Both the position numbers and the translations under genes were made by a program. Shown here piece by piece: positions 39,128-47,194 of a DNA stretch of 64,000 nucleotides. This DNA is from Rhodoferax sp. U2-2l (GTDB lineage: Bacteria > Pseudomonadota > Gammaproteobacteria > Burkholderiales > Burkholderiaceae_C), in the NCBI RefSeq assembly GCF_020594515.1, contig NZ_JAJCTH010000012.1, positions 87,130-151,129 of the forward strand. Direction: 5' to 3'. Under the pieces are notes generated by a model, which worked only from the letters and a program-made list of their open reading frames with translations, made no database searches and had not been told where the DNA came from. The first letter of the stretch is position 1, and each line of letters begins with the position of its first letter.

Positions 39128-40765
39128 TCAGCGCAGTGCCAGCGCCATGGTCGGCAACCTGAACTGGCCCGCCACATCTCTCAGGCCCCCGGCCTGCTGC
39201 TGGAGGTTTTGCGCTGCCGCCGCTGACTCTTCCACCACCGCGGCGTTTTGCTGGGTGAGGTGGTCAAGCTGGCTGACCGCCTGGTTGATGCTGCTGATCA
39301 CCTTGTTTTGTGTCAGGTTGCCCAGATGGACTTCACCAATGGCCGCTGAGACGCGTTCGACCGAATCCACGATGTGGGCCATGGTGTCACGCGCTTGCTG
39401 AACTTTCAAAGCGCCCGCGTTGACCTTGGTGGCGGATACGCCAATGATCGCTTTGATCTCGCGCGCCGCCACCGCCGAGCGGTTGGCCAGCTGGCGCACC
39501 TCGGCCGCCACCACGGCAAAACCACGTCCCTGCTCCCCGGCGCGCGCTGCCTCCACAGCCGCGTTGAGGGCCAGAATATTGGTCTGAAACGCGATGCCAT
39601 CAATCACGGCCGTGATGTCCACAATTTGGCGCGACGCGGCGCTGATGTCGTCCATGGTCTGCATCACCTCGGACATGACGGCACTGCCCTGGGTGGCCTG
39701 CAGACTGGCCGACTTGGCCAGCGACTCGCCCCGGCTGGCGGCTTCCAGCGAGGTCTGCATGGTGGCCGTCACGTCCTCGATCAACGCCGCCGTTTGCTGT
39801 AAGTAAGCTGCTGCCGTCTCGATCCGGTCTGATAAGTCCAGATTGCCAGCGGCAATTTGTGTGGACCCCTCGGCCACACTGTGGCTGGCGCTCTGAACCT
39901 GCTGCACCAGGGTGTGCAACGAGGCCTGCATCCGGCTCAGGGCGATCAGCAGCCTGCCTGCCTCATCGCGCTCATGGCCGTTGATCAGATGGGTCAGGTC
40001 CAGCGAGGCCACGCGGTCAGCGGTGTGCACCGCCTGCTGGATTGGCACATTGATGCTGCGGACCAGCCACAGCGACAAAACCGCCCCCAGCACCAAGGCA
40101 AACGCGCTGAACACCACCAAGCCGGTGCGCGCGGTCAAACTCACGCTGCCGATGTTGAGCGCCGATGCATCAATATGGGCGCGCTGTGCGTCACCAAGTT
40201 GCCGGACCGCCGCCTGCAACGCATTGGCAGCCGGCAAAAACTGTTCGTTGTAGACCTGCTCGATCCGGGCGGTCAAACCACTGTCACGCGCCGCGCTCAG
40301 GTCGTGCAGCGCCCGGGTGAAAGCCCCGTTGGCGGCCACCATGTGGGTCAGAATGGTCCGATCTTCGGGCCGGGCCAACTGGCTGTCCAGGCGGGTGAAC
40401 AAGGCAGCCACCTCCCGGGCGGTCTGGTCAATCTCCGGCTTCAGGGCGTCGCCGACCTGAGGCTCGGAACTCAAGGCAAACGCTTTGGAACGCGCCACAT
40501 TGACCCCGATGTGGCGCTGCAAATCGGCCACCAGGCGCTCCGTGGCCACCACCTCGCTGACCATGCTGTCGGTATCCACCGACACCCGTTGCAGCGACCA
40601 AAAGCCGATCGTCGAGCCCAGCATGGCGACTGCCAGAACCAGCCCGAGAACGGCTGTGATCTTGCGTGAAAACGAGCCAGACGAACCAAATGGACGCGTG
40701 ACAAACCCGATGGACATGGACAACTTCACTTTCTTGCTGATCAAACCGCGGATAAACCCTGCCAT
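39128..40765 (-). CDS. Methyl-accepting chemotaxis protein
   Basis: 545 residues. A first membrane segment (about 35-58), a periplasmic four-helix-type sensor domain (about 60-210), a second membrane segment (about 215-235), HAMP, and a signalling domain with the conserved tip [32 protein letters not shown]. There is no CheR-binding pentapeptide at the C-terminus. The ligand is unknown. It starts 17 bp after the hydrolase gene, so it probably shares its transcript and could be made in phosphate starvation. ATG 40717 is an alternative start. Confidence 0.9.
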   Translation of the reverse strand: MAGFIRGLISKKVKLSMSIGFVTRPFGSSGSFSRKITAVLGLVLAVAMLGSTIGFWSLQRVSVDTDSMVSEVVATERLVADLQRHIGVNVARSKAFALSSEPQVGDALKPEIDQTAREVAALFTRLDSQLARPEDRTILTHMVAANGAFTRALHDLSAARDSGLTARIEQVYNEQFLPAANALQAAVRQLGDAQRAHIDASALNIGSVSLTARTGLVVFSAFALVLGAVLSLWLVRSINVPIQQAVHTADRVASLDLTHLINGHERDEAGRLLIALSRMQASLHTLVQQVQSASHSVAEGSTQIAAGNLDLSDRIETAAAYLQQTAALIEDVTATMQTSLEAASRGESLAKSASLQATQGSAVMSEVMQTMDDISAASRQIVDITAVIDGIAFQTNILALNAAVEAARAGEQGRGFAVVAAEVRQLANRSAVAAREIKAIIGVSATKVNAGALKVQQARDTMAHIVDSVERVSAAIGEVHLGNLTQNKVISSINQAVSQLDHLTQQNAAVVEESAAAAQNLQQQAGGLRDVAGQFRLPTMALALR

Positions 40766-40782
40766 CTTGCGTCAGTGACGTT

Positions 40783-41529
40783 TCAGCCGTGTGACAGCCA
40801 GGCCTGCACGCGGGCCATGACCCAAGGGCCATCATCCAGCGGCAGGTCGTGCCCGGCCCAAGGATGCAATTGCCAAGGACATTGCCACGCAGCAGCCAAA
40901 GCTTGCGAGCACCGCGCGCTGACCAGCTGGTCACGTTCACTGGCCAACAACAAGGTGGGCGTGACGGGTGGCGCCCTGGGTGCAGTAAATCGCGCGGCGG
41001 CCAGCAATTGGTTCAACGCATTGCGGCCAGTCACCGGGTTGGCACGGCGCAACGCTAGCCAGCCGGGCAGCACCGAAGCATCGCGGCGCTGGCTGGTAAT
41101 GTGCAAAATGGCCCGCTCAATCGCTTCGGGCGCCGCGCCCGGCAGGGCCACACGCAGCAGCGTGGCGTAGTTGGCCGGTTGGAGCCGCTGGTAAAACGGG
41201 CTGAACGGCCGCATGCTGGTGTTGATCAGCACCTGCGCGGCGACTTCCTGCGGATAGACCTGCGCCCAGGCCACCGACACCATCGCACCCAGCGACATCG
41301 CCAGCACGTGGTAGGGCGGTGCGATGTGCCGCCGGGCCAGCTGCGCCCGGCAGTCCGCCACCATGTCGGCCACCTGGCGCGGGCTGCGCTGCTGGTTCAG
41401 GCGGCCATTGCCCGCCAGGTCCAGCGGCACCACCAGGTCACCCGCCAAAGCTTGCTCGAACTGCGCCGCGAAGTCGCCCCAATGGCGGCTTTCCCGGGTC
41501 AGTCCGCGCAAAAAAATCCAGCGGCGCAT
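40783..41529 (-). CDS. Alpha/beta hydrolase
   Basis: 248 residues from ATG 41529, beginning MRRWIFLRGLTRESRHWGDF. The frame is open for another 900 bp upstream, but that part is a shadow of the M14 gene. The nucleophile elbow is AMSLGAM, the acid is in LLASERDQLV and the histidine in PWAGHDLPLD. The substrate is unknown; a lipid or thioester is possible. It starts 5 bp after the M14 gene stop codon. Confidence 0.8.
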   Translation of the reverse strand: MRRWIFLRGLTRESRHWGDFAAQFEQALAGDLVVPLDLAGNGRLNQQRSPRQVADMVADCRAQLARRHIAPPYHVLAMSLGAMVSVAWAQVYPQEVAAQVLINTSMRPFSPFYQRLQPANYATLLRVALPGAAPEAIERAILHITSQRRDASVLPGWLALRRANPVTGRNALNQLLAAARFTAPRAPPVTPTLLLASERDQLVSARCSQALAAAWQCPWQLHPWAGHDLPLDDGPWVMARVQAWLSHG

Positions 41530-41534
41530 GGGGT

Positions 41535-42548
41535 TCAGTACCAGTCTTGCAAGGCTTGGGCGTGGTGCTGCGCCCGGTTGTCTGGGGTGGGCAACCACAA
41601 GCGGTGGCCACAGGCTGCGCGTGACAAAAACTCCAGCAACCACTGGTGCTGGCGCAACACCCGCTGTTGGCGGTGTTCGATCAGCGGGTTGAAGATGCCG
41701 TGGCGCGAGAACAGTTGCCTGGGATTTTTCTTGACCCACAGCCAGGAACCCATCTCCAGCGTCAGCGGTAAAAACACCCGCTGCGGCTGCGCACAGGACT
41801 GCAAATACAGGTGGTCCCAGAGGTCCCCATGGGCCAGGTACTGCAGGCTCTGCGGCTCGATCAGGTAGCGGTGATGGTGGTTGGACTGGACAAAAATATG
41901 CTTGAGCGCCTGCATCTCGGCCAGGTGGGTCATGGGCGCACGCTTGTGCGCAAACGGAAACCAGACCCGGTCGCGCGCGCCAAAGCCGGAGTGGCAATCC
42001 ACCGAGACACTGAAGTCGCGCGTCAGCAGCTCGGTGCTCACCACCTCGCAGACCGCCAGGTTTTCTGGCTCCATCACCCCGTCGCGGGGGCCGCGGTACC
42101 ACGGCAAACCCGCGCTGATGCGCTGCCCGCCCACCAGAAACGGCACCGGCTCCTGCGCGGCCACCGGTGCGTTGCGCATCAAGTCCACGCCGTTGGGGTT
42201 GGCCCGGGTGCACAACGCCATGCCGCCCGGGTTGACGATAGGCATGAACACCAACCGCACCGTTTCCAGCTGCCGGTGCAGCGCGCTGTCCCACTGCAGG
42301 CGCATCACCAGGCTGTGCAGATGGGTCATCACCACCTCGGCGCCGATACGCTCCAGGCCATGCACGCCACCAAAATAACCGACGCCCGGCACCTGCAGGC
42401 TGGGGTTGCCCAGCGTGATGACGTACACCGGATACGTGCCACCGCCGGGCAAACCCACCCGGCACAGCACACGCGCCTGCAGCCAGCCCGCGCCCAGTTC
42501 AATGATGCGCTCCAGCGCCTCCAGCTCGGGCAGTTCAGGCGCGGTCAC
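41535..42548 (-). CDS. M14-family zinc carboxypeptidase / deacylase (AstE-AspA-like)
   Basis: 337 residues from GTG 42548. The zinc ligands are in GGVHGLERIG (HxxE, near 61) and VDCHSGFG (near 205), and the general-base Glu in LTLEMGSWLW (near 268). These fit the M14 branch that holds succinylglutamate desuccinylase and aspartoacylase. The substrate is unknown. It is first in the M14-hydrolase-chemoreceptor-glgC run and lies 47 bp below a -10-like TAATCT with a PhoB box. Confidence 0.78.
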   Translation of the reverse strand: MTAPELPELEALERIIELGAGWLQARVLCRVGLPGGGTYPVYVITLGNPSLQVPGVGYFGGVHGLERIGAEVVMTHLHSLVMRLQWDSALHRQLETVRLVFMPIVNPGGMALCTRANPNGVDLMRNAPVAAQEPVPFLVGGQRISAGLPWYRGPRDGVMEPENLAVCEVVSTELLTRDFSVSVDCHSGFGARDRVWFPFAHKRAPMTHLAEMQALKHIFVQSNHHHRYLIEPQSLQYLAHGDLWDHLYLQSCAQPQRVFLPLTLEMGSWLWVKKNPRQLFSRHGIFNPLIEHRQQRVLRQHQWLLEFLSRAACGHRLWLPTPDNRAQHHAQALQDWY

Positions 42549-42594
42549 AGGCGTGTACGGGCATCAAGGTGGAAGCAAGGCGGCATGGCGCGCC

Positions 42595-42628
42595 AGATTA
42601 CGACCATGACGTGTCAAAAGCATGACAG
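42595..42628 (-). promoter_or_regulatory. PhoB box and -10 upstream of the M14 gene
   Basis: On the minus strand CTGTCAT-GCTT-TTGACAC (42628 to 42611) is followed after 10 nt by TAATCT (42600 to 42595). Orientation and geometry match a promoter for the M14-hydrolase-chemoreceptor-glgC run. Confidence 0.7.
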
Positions 42629-42654
42629 CGAGGTGCGCCCAGTCCTGCTGGGCG

Positions 42655-42688
42655 CTGTCACAAAAAATTCACCCGGCCTTGCTAAATT
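42655..42688 (+). promoter_or_regulatory. PhoB box and -10 upstream of the 44-residue gene
   Basis: CTGTCAC-AAAA-AATTCAC (42655-42672) has one strong and one weaker half-site. TAAATT follows after exactly 10 nt (42683-42688), the same -10 as pstS. It is divergent from the M14-gene box. A perfect inverted repeat GCGCCCAG-TCCTG-CTGGGCGC (42635-42655) lies between the two boxes. Confidence 0.6.
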
Positions 42689-42721
42689 GGTGGCCAAGCT
42701 TCTCTCAGACAGACCCAGACC

Positions 42722-42856
42722 ATGCCCATCAAAGCCAACTTCTTTCGCCTGCTGGCCATTCCCGCCTGCCTGGTGTGGGGCGTGCGGGAGCTGATCTCCT
42801 TGCAGCGTGCCCGTTGGCGCACCAGCACTCGAGGCGACCGGTTCAAACTCTCTTGA
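42722..42856 (+). CDS. Small putative membrane-associated protein, 44 residues
   Basis: The start is MPIKANFFRLLAIPACLVWG. A hydrophobic stretch at about residues 8-20 is followed by ELISLQRARW and a basic tail, so one membrane-bound or amphipathic helix is likely. The gene sits about 33 nt after the -10 of a PhoB box. No Shine-Dalgarno is obvious. It is too short for standard ORF tables and I do not recognise a named family. Confidence 0.55.
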   Translation: MPIKANFFRLLAIPACLVWGVRELISLQRARWRTSTRGDRFKLS

Positions 42857-42935
42857 CCCGGCGGGATCGGACGTCCGGGTGGCTGCGTGGCAAGCGCCCG
42901 TTGGCGGCTGGCCAGAGAGCCCCCTGTCACGGCGT

Positions 42936-43148
42936 TCAACCGCGGGTGTGTTGCATGAAGTCGCTCTGCGGATCCTTGATCAGACAGCGGTAGGAAATCG
43001 ACCAATCCTGCGGCACCGCAGCGGTCGGATGGGTCAGCTTGCTGTCTTCAAAGTCCGCTTGCACCTGCTGGCACAGAGCGTCGTCGGGGCCATAGCGGCG
43101 GTAGAGCTTGTGAAACAGTCGCTCCAGGTTGTCCAGGTGCCTTGTCAT
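42936..43148 (-). CDS. Hypothetical protein, 70 residues
   Basis: It begins MTRHLDNLERLFHKLYRRYGPDDALCQQVQ, an amphipathic helical start followed by a compact soluble C-terminal part (DWSISYRCLIKDPQSDFMQH). No membrane segment. It lies alone between the 44-residue gene and ppx. It looks like a conserved small protein of this bacterial group, judged from its style only. Confidence 0.55.
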   Translation of the reverse strand: MTRHLDNLERLFHKLYRRYGPDDALCQQVQADFEDSKLTHPTAAVPQDWSISYRCLIKDPQSDFMQHTRG

Positions 43149-43413
43149 GGTGACTTCAACCTTTCAGCCAATAAAAACAGGCTCATGTTAGCCAGCGCGT
43201 CAACCGCCTGAGCGGAAAAGTCATGTCCATTTGACCCAATGCAACAACACACGTTTTTTTGCTGCGCTGCGGCTGGATCAGCCCGGTTTGTCATCAGGCC
43301 TTCACATGACGGGTGTAGTGCGTCGCGAACCGCCTTTTTGGCCACCGCGTTGCCCAATTCAGGGCCGGTCTGGAATGCTATGCTGGCGACCGTCAAAAAC
43401 ATCAATCACCAAC

Positions 43414-44334
43414 ATGCAAGATGGAACGCGCCTGGCGGCAGTGGATTTGGGCTCCAACAGCTTTCGCCTTGAAATCGGTCATGCTGCTTCGGGCCAGTTT
43501 TGCCGCACCGACTACCTCAAAGAAACGGTACGCCTGGGCAACGGGCTGGATCAGCAGTCACGACTGACGCCCGAGGCCATGACCAAAGGCTGGGACTGCC
43601 TGAGCCGATTTGGTGAGCGTCTGCAGGCCTTTGCGCCCCAAGCGGTCAGTGCCGTGGCCACCCAGACCCTGCGTGAAGCCAACAACCGGGATGATTTTCT
43701 GGCGCGCGCCAGCACCCTGCTCGGCTTCCCGATCCAGACCATTTCCGGCGACGATGAAGCACGCCTGATTTACCAGGGCGTAGTGCAAGCCCTGCCCGAC
43801 TCGACGGAACGCCGCCTGGTGATCGACATTGGGGGGCGCTCCACCGAATTGATTGTGGGCCGCGGCACCCGTACAGAAGAGATGGCCTCTTACCCGGTGG
43901 GAAGTGTCGCCTGGTCGATGCGGTACTTCCCCGAAGGCGACCTGACCGCAACCGCCTTCGCGCATGCCGAACAAGCCGCCAAGGACGTCTTGGCACCCGC
44001 CCTGGCGTTTTGTGCACCCCATCAATGGGATGTGGCCTACGGCTCGGCCGGCACGGTGAACGCCGTGGTGGATGTGTTGGCCGCTGCCGGGTGGCCCGCG
44101 GGTCATGTCAGCCAGGCAGGACTGGACTGGCTGCTGGACAAACTGCTGGCCGCACACCGCGCCGGACAACTCAGCATGATGGGCCTGCGGGAGGACCGCA
44201 AAGCCATCATTGGCGGCGGCTTGAGTGTGCTGCGGGCATCGTTTGCACTGCTGGGTATCAGCCGGCTGGAGCAGGCGCTGGGGGGGCTGCGTCACGGCCT
44301 GCTGATGGACCTGATGCGCCCCCAGACCGTTTGA
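43414..44334 (+). CDS. ppx: Exopolyphosphatase, short form
   Basis: 306 residues from ATG 43414; earlier in-frame starts give non-homologous sequence. Phosphate-binding loops are LAAVDLGSNSFRLEIG (start), VIDIGGRSTELIVG (near 133) and YGSAGTVNAV (near 210). It has the two actin-fold domains only and lacks the C-terminal HD-like domains of E. coli Ppx. It releases phosphate from polyphosphate or hydrolyses pppGpp. The neighbouring phosphate-starvation genes fit the first role. A PhoB-like repeat at 43288-43305 is weak. Confidence 0.88.
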   Translation: MQDGTRLAAVDLGSNSFRLEIGHAASGQFCRTDYLKETVRLGNGLDQQSRLTPEAMTKGWDCLSRFGERLQAFAPQAVSAVATQTLREANNRDDFLARASTLLGFPIQTISGDDEARLIYQGVVQALPDSTERRLVIDIGGRSTELIVGRGTRTEEMASYPVGSVAWSMRYFPEGDLTATAFAHAEQAAKDVLAPALAFCAPHQWDVAYGSAGTVNAVVDVLAAAGWPAGHVSQAGLDWLLDKLLAAHRAGQLSMMGLREDRKAIIGGGLSVLRASFALLGISRLEQALGGLRHGLLMDLMRPQTV

Positions 44335-44360
44335 TCATCCGCACCCGCCAGACGCACACC

Positions 44361-45125
44361 TCATGTGGACGCGGATGCCTGGCGGCGTCTGCCTGACGGC
44401 CCTGGCGCTGCCGGGACGCTGGCGCCCGATCCCCTGGCCTGCCCCACGGTCAGCTGCCATCGGTCGATGTCCCAACCCTTTCCGAACAGCAACATGCGGG
44501 TCTGCAGGCTGTCGCGCGTCAACTCGTCGATCGGCGTCTCCAGAAAAGCGATGTTTTTGTCACGAACTTCGATGTACGCAAGCTGATGCGACATCGCCAG
44601 GGATCGCCACAACGCGTGGGCGCCCGGCGACTGGCGGGCGCCGCTGATCAAGCAAAACCCTTGACCAAGCGCCCATTCGTACACAGCGGTGGCAATGCCA
44701 CGTCGCTGATAGTCGAGCGCATACTTTGAATGGGGCGCACGAACGAACCGGTCCACCCGGCGATTCACTTCAATCAGGCGATTGAAGACCGTGTAGCCGG
44801 CCAGACAGCCGCGCGCCACGTCCAGCACATAGACGTAGTGCTCCCCATCGGCCTCCCGGTGACGAAACATCAGACCGGGGCATTGGTTCTGGAGGATCTC
44901 GGTGGCGCTGTCGATCAGTCCTGTACGCTGCAGGCGCGCCTGCAACGACTGCAACTCATCATCCACCTCGCCTGGCCCCAGCTGCACATCCACGCGCAAT
45001 TCCATGATGTGGCTGCGGGCAGAAGAACGCGCAGCTGGTGCCCTGGCCGGCAGCCTGCGCCCAAGCATGTGGTGGTGAACGAACAACGGCAATGACAACA
45101 TGGCCAACAGGTAAGGCTCAAACAT
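44361..45125 (-). CDS. GNAT-type acetyltransferase-like protein
   Basis: 254 residues from ATG 45125, which overlaps the previous stop codon by 8 bp; ATG 45005 gives a 214-residue protein without the odd N-terminus (PYLLAMLSLPLFVHHHM). The central part YVLDVARGCLAGYTVFNRLIEV followed by RRGIATAVYEWALGQG fits a GNAT fold with the acetyl-CoA loop (R-R-G-I-A-T-A). The substrate is unknown. It is convergent with ppx, 26 bp apart, and coupled to the beta-helix gene. Confidence 0.65.
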   Translation of the reverse strand: MFEPYLLAMLSLPLFVHHHMLGRRLPARAPAARSSARSHIMELRVDVQLGPGEVDDELQSLQARLQRTGLIDSATEILQNQCPGLMFRHREADGEHYVYVLDVARGCLAGYTVFNRLIEVNRRVDRFVRAPHSKYALDYQRRGIATAVYEWALGQGFCLISGARQSPGAHALWRSLAMSHQLAYIEVRDKNIAFLETPIDELTRDSLQTRMLLFGKGWDIDRWQLTVGQARGSGASVPAAPGPSGRRRQASAST

Positions 45126-45990
45126 CGCGAACCCCCGCCCACCAGCCGCTCATCAAACCTTCGGGCTTGTCGCTGGCGCAGACCCGGGCACTCGATTCCC
45201 AAACCGCCATTTGCACATTCAGGCCGGCAAAAACGCCATACCCTGAACCCGCCCGAATTGTCTCGAACGCGCTGAGGCTCTCACCTGAGCGGATCGCGCC
45301 GCGTGCCCGGATGGCCGTACCCGCCTTGATGCCCCAACCCGCCTCGAGGTGCATCCCACCATCGATTTCCGCGCCGACCGAGATGCCTTCGACGGCGTGG
45401 ATACTGTCACCTGCCACCAGACTGCCTCCGACTGCCAGACCCTTGTCGCAGGCAATGGCGCCTTGCACGGTCAAGTCGCGGCCCACCGACGCCTGACCGC
45501 TCAGGCGCAGGCTGCCGCCGCACCGAACATCCCAGGCGGCCCGCAGGTCTTCCTTGACGGTCAGATCTGCGCCCGTCTCGATGCCCCAACCGGCCTTGAG
45601 GCGACCACCGGACGCCAGCCTGCCGTTGCAGCGAATACCGCCTTCACAACGAATGTCGTCGCCCGACACCAGCGCTTCGCCGACAAAAATGCTTCCGCCC
45701 ACCTCGATGCCCTGCCCGGCATGCACCACCGAGTCAACATCGATGTTGCCGCGCACGCGCAATGCGCCCGCAAACACGACGGCGGTGGCCGACAGATGGT
45801 CAACCGTCAGCGTTTCGTTGGTCGGGCCGAACTGCGCCAGCAGCCAGAGGGCGTCGTTCACGCGGTCGGCGTTGACCAGGGCGTCCAGCAAGTCCTGGTA
45901 ATTGCTCCCCGCCTGATGGTGGCGCAGGAACCAGCGAAAGCCATCAGCACAAGGCTGTTTGGTCTTGATGAAATGTTTGGTGAGGTCCAT
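45118..45990 (-). CDS. Beta-helix repeat protein (bactofilin/DUF342-like)
   Basis: 290 residues. A helical N-terminal 75 residues (LTKHFIKTKQPCADGFRWFL) is followed by about 180 residues of short repeats of the form G-x-I-x-x-G-x-x-L-x-x-G, for example RVRGNIDVDSVVHAGQGIEVGG and AGWGIETGADLTVKEDL. Such repeats build a right-handed beta-helix, as in bactofilins and polymer-forming proteins. It is cytoplasmic by the absence of a signal. It lies between a 46-residue gene and the GNAT gene in one run. The function is unknown. Confidence 0.6.
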   Translation of the reverse strand: MDLTKHFIKTKQPCADGFRWFLRHHQAGSNYQDLLDALVNADRVNDALWLLAQFGPTNETLTVDHLSATAVVFAGALRVRGNIDVDSVVHAGQGIEVGGSIFVGEALVSGDDIRCEGGIRCNGRLASGGRLKAGWGIETGADLTVKEDLRAAWDVRCGGSLRLSGQASVGRDLTVQGAIACDKGLAVGGSLVAGDSIHAVEGISVGAEIDGGMHLEAGWGIKAGTAIRARGAIRSGESLSAFETIRAGSGYGVFAGLNVQMAVWESSARVCASDKPEGLMSGWWAGVRDV

Positions 45991-45997
45991 GGCGACC

Positions 45998-46138
45998 TCA
46001 GCAATAAATGCGCTTGTTCCGCTTCAGGGACGCGCGCAGGTCGATCAGTTCGGGCGGACGTTGAACGCCGTGCAGATGGCTCAGACGTGCGGCATCGATC
46101 TCGGTGAGCAGCCGCTCACCAGCAAGTTTCTTGTGCAT
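45998..46138 (-). CDS. Small protein, 46 residues
   Basis: It begins MHKKLAGERLLTEIDAARLSHL and ends with a basic KRNKRIYC tail. A GGAG lies 7 nt before the ATG, and the stop codon is 7 bp before the beta-helix start codon. Tight spacing on both sides supports a real member of this three-gene run. No family recognised. Confidence 0.5.
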   Translation of the reverse strand: MHKKLAGERLLTEIDAARLSHLHGVQRPPELIDLRASLKRNKRIYC

Positions 46139-46252
46139 GGTGCACTCCAACTGGAGCAGGCCCGCCACAAAAAGACGAGGCCCGCTATCGCGCTGGGTTT
46201 TGGCCCGGCGATGGTTGGATTGCGCAAAAAGGAGGAAGGGGTATCGCCGGGC

Positions 46253-46378
46253 TTAGGAATGTGCGACCGGCTGGAGCAGTCGCACCGACGCCATCAGCTG
46301 GCGACCAGCCACAGCGTCACCGGCCGCTAGGGGCCAGCAAATTGCTGCGTGGGCAGTGATGGTTGGGAGGAAAGCCAT
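46253..46378 (-). CDS. Possible 41-residue leader ORF
   Basis: The open frame starts MAFLPTITAHAAICWPLAAG, and a TACAAT hexamer lies just upstream on the same strand. There is no known family and no clear ribosome site. It could be a leader peptide of the beta-helix operon or a chance ORF. Confidence 0.25.
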   Translation of the reverse strand: MAFLPTITAHAAICWPLAAGDAVAGRQLMASVRLLQPVAHS

Positions 46379-46452
46379 GCCGCCATTGTACGAGAGCTCA
46401 CCTGGCAGCGTGACCCTGTGCGCTTGGGTACCCTGGCGGCGCGCCCGGAAAC

Positions 46453-46489
46453 AAAAAACCCCATCGAGTTGACGCGATGGGGTTTTTTT
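46453..46489. terminator. Bidirectional terminator at the left end of the element, possible attachment core
   Basis: AAAAAACCCCATCG (46453-46466) pairs with CGATGGGGTTTTTT (46475-46488). It works as an intrinsic terminator in either direction. The AAAAAACCCCA and TGGGGTTT parts also occur in the terminator beside icd, so this may be part of attL. Confidence 0.65.
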
Positions 46490-46597
46490 GAAACCTTGCG
46501 GGACGTCTTGCGACGTCCTGGAAAGATTCAATCATTATCTATAACTTGTGAGTAACCTATTGTTATAAAAACGTTTTTCTGACTTAGCGTTTTCAAA

Positions 46598-46620
46598 ATG
46601 GCTCAATCCATGGCTCAAAT
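46598..46620 (+). repeat. Tandem 12-bp repeat, candidate integrase arm-binding sites (left)
   Basis: ATGGCTCAATCC and ATGGCTCAAATC lie side by side. The same unit occurs at the other end of the element, overlapping the integrase start. Confidence 0.5.
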
Positions 46621-46641
46621 CAAAAGAACGAGGCAAAACAT

Positions 46642-46674
46642 AAAAAGGCACCCGCCCAGCGTCGTGACGCTGCC
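46642..46674 (-). terminator. Terminator after the last small gene
   Basis: The stem CAGCGTC-GT-GACGCTG (46657-46672) lies inside a wider GGCA/TGCC pair, followed in the minus direction by TTTTTA. It begins 10 bp after the stop codon of the 86-residue gene. Confidence 0.5.
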
Positions 46675-46683
46675 GGTTGTCGG

Positions 46684-46944
46684 TCATGCCGCTCTCACTT
46701 TTTGCAAGGCCAGCGCCAATTCATATCGCAAGTGATTAACGAAGCGCTCCTCCTCAGCAAGCATCTTTTCAAGTTCGTCAGCCCTTGCTCGGGCGGCGTT
46801 TTCAACAAACGCCCTCACCCGTTTGTCACGGCCATAAATCAAAACACTGGGAACCGCCTTGGGCAAACGACCGCGACGGGGCTGCTGTACGACTTGCGGC
46901 CTGTCAAACCGCTGGTGAGTGACTATTTTGGCTGAACTGGCCAT
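46684..46944 (-). CDS. Element protein of unknown function, 86 residues
   Basis: It starts at ATG 46944 with a GGGAG site. The first third is basic (FDRPQVVQQPRRGRLPKAVPSVLIYGRDKRVRAFVENAARARADEL) and the last third is a predicted coiled coil (EKMLAEEERFVNHLRYELALALQKV). It is the last gene of the element and could bind DNA or a partner. No family recognised. A start at 47007 overlaps the previous gene. Confidence 0.6.
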   Translation of the reverse strand: MASSAKIVTHQRFDRPQVVQQPRRGRLPKAVPSVLIYGRDKRVRAFVENAARARADELEKMLAEEERFVNHLRYELALALQKVRAA

Positions 46945-46945
46945 G

Positions 46946-47194
46946 TCAGACTCCCCGAAGCGCCTTGGTGCCTTTTCGTCCCAGCGCCACGCGGTAAAAG
47001 ACGGCACCCGGCTGGGTCACGATCACATCAAAACCAGCCCTGTTTTTAAAGACCATGGACCGCTTTCCTTTGGCAGCTTTTTTCCCGCGCAGCTTTGTTC
47101 GCGGTGCATCGCCCAACACAGCAAAGTAGCGGCCCAGCGTTTGTTCAAATTTTTTGGCTTTCATGACGCAAACCCCGTTCACATTGGTGGTCAT
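46946..47194 (-). CDS. Small element protein, paralogue A
   Basis: 82 residues from ATG 47194. It shares the layout L-x-RYF, a lysine/arginine-rich middle, then NRAGFDVIVTQPGAVFY with the two small genes at 58998-59210 and 59213-59488. It is basic and predicted to be a small alpha-beta fold. No known family. The start codon overlaps the previous stop by 4 bp. Confidence 0.6.
   Translation of the reverse strand: MTTNVNGVCVMKAKKFEQTLGRYFAVLGDAPRTKLRGKKAAKGKRSMVFKNRAGFDVIVTQPGAVFYRVALGRKGTKALRGV

Noticed and set aside
41530..42465. A long minus-strand frame upstream of the alpha/beta hydrolase in the same frame
   Set aside because: It overlaps the M14 gene in another frame and has a shadow composition (RRPGRR-type); the real hydrolase starts at 41529.
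43288..43305. TTGTCAT-CAGG-CCTTCAC upstream of ppx
   Set aside because: Only one good half-site and a poor hexamer (TAGTGC) at the expected -10. It may be weak or chance.
43145..43405. An 86-residue minus-strand frame upstream of ppx
   Set aside because: No ribosome site, no recognisable features and a frame opposing the ppx promoter region. Treated as chance.
46453..46489. A tRNA or tmRNA end as the integration target
   Set aside because: The GC-rich stem is a terminator; no tRNA cloverleaf, TPsiC loop or CCA end is seen in 45.9-46.7 kb or 61.8-62.2 kb.
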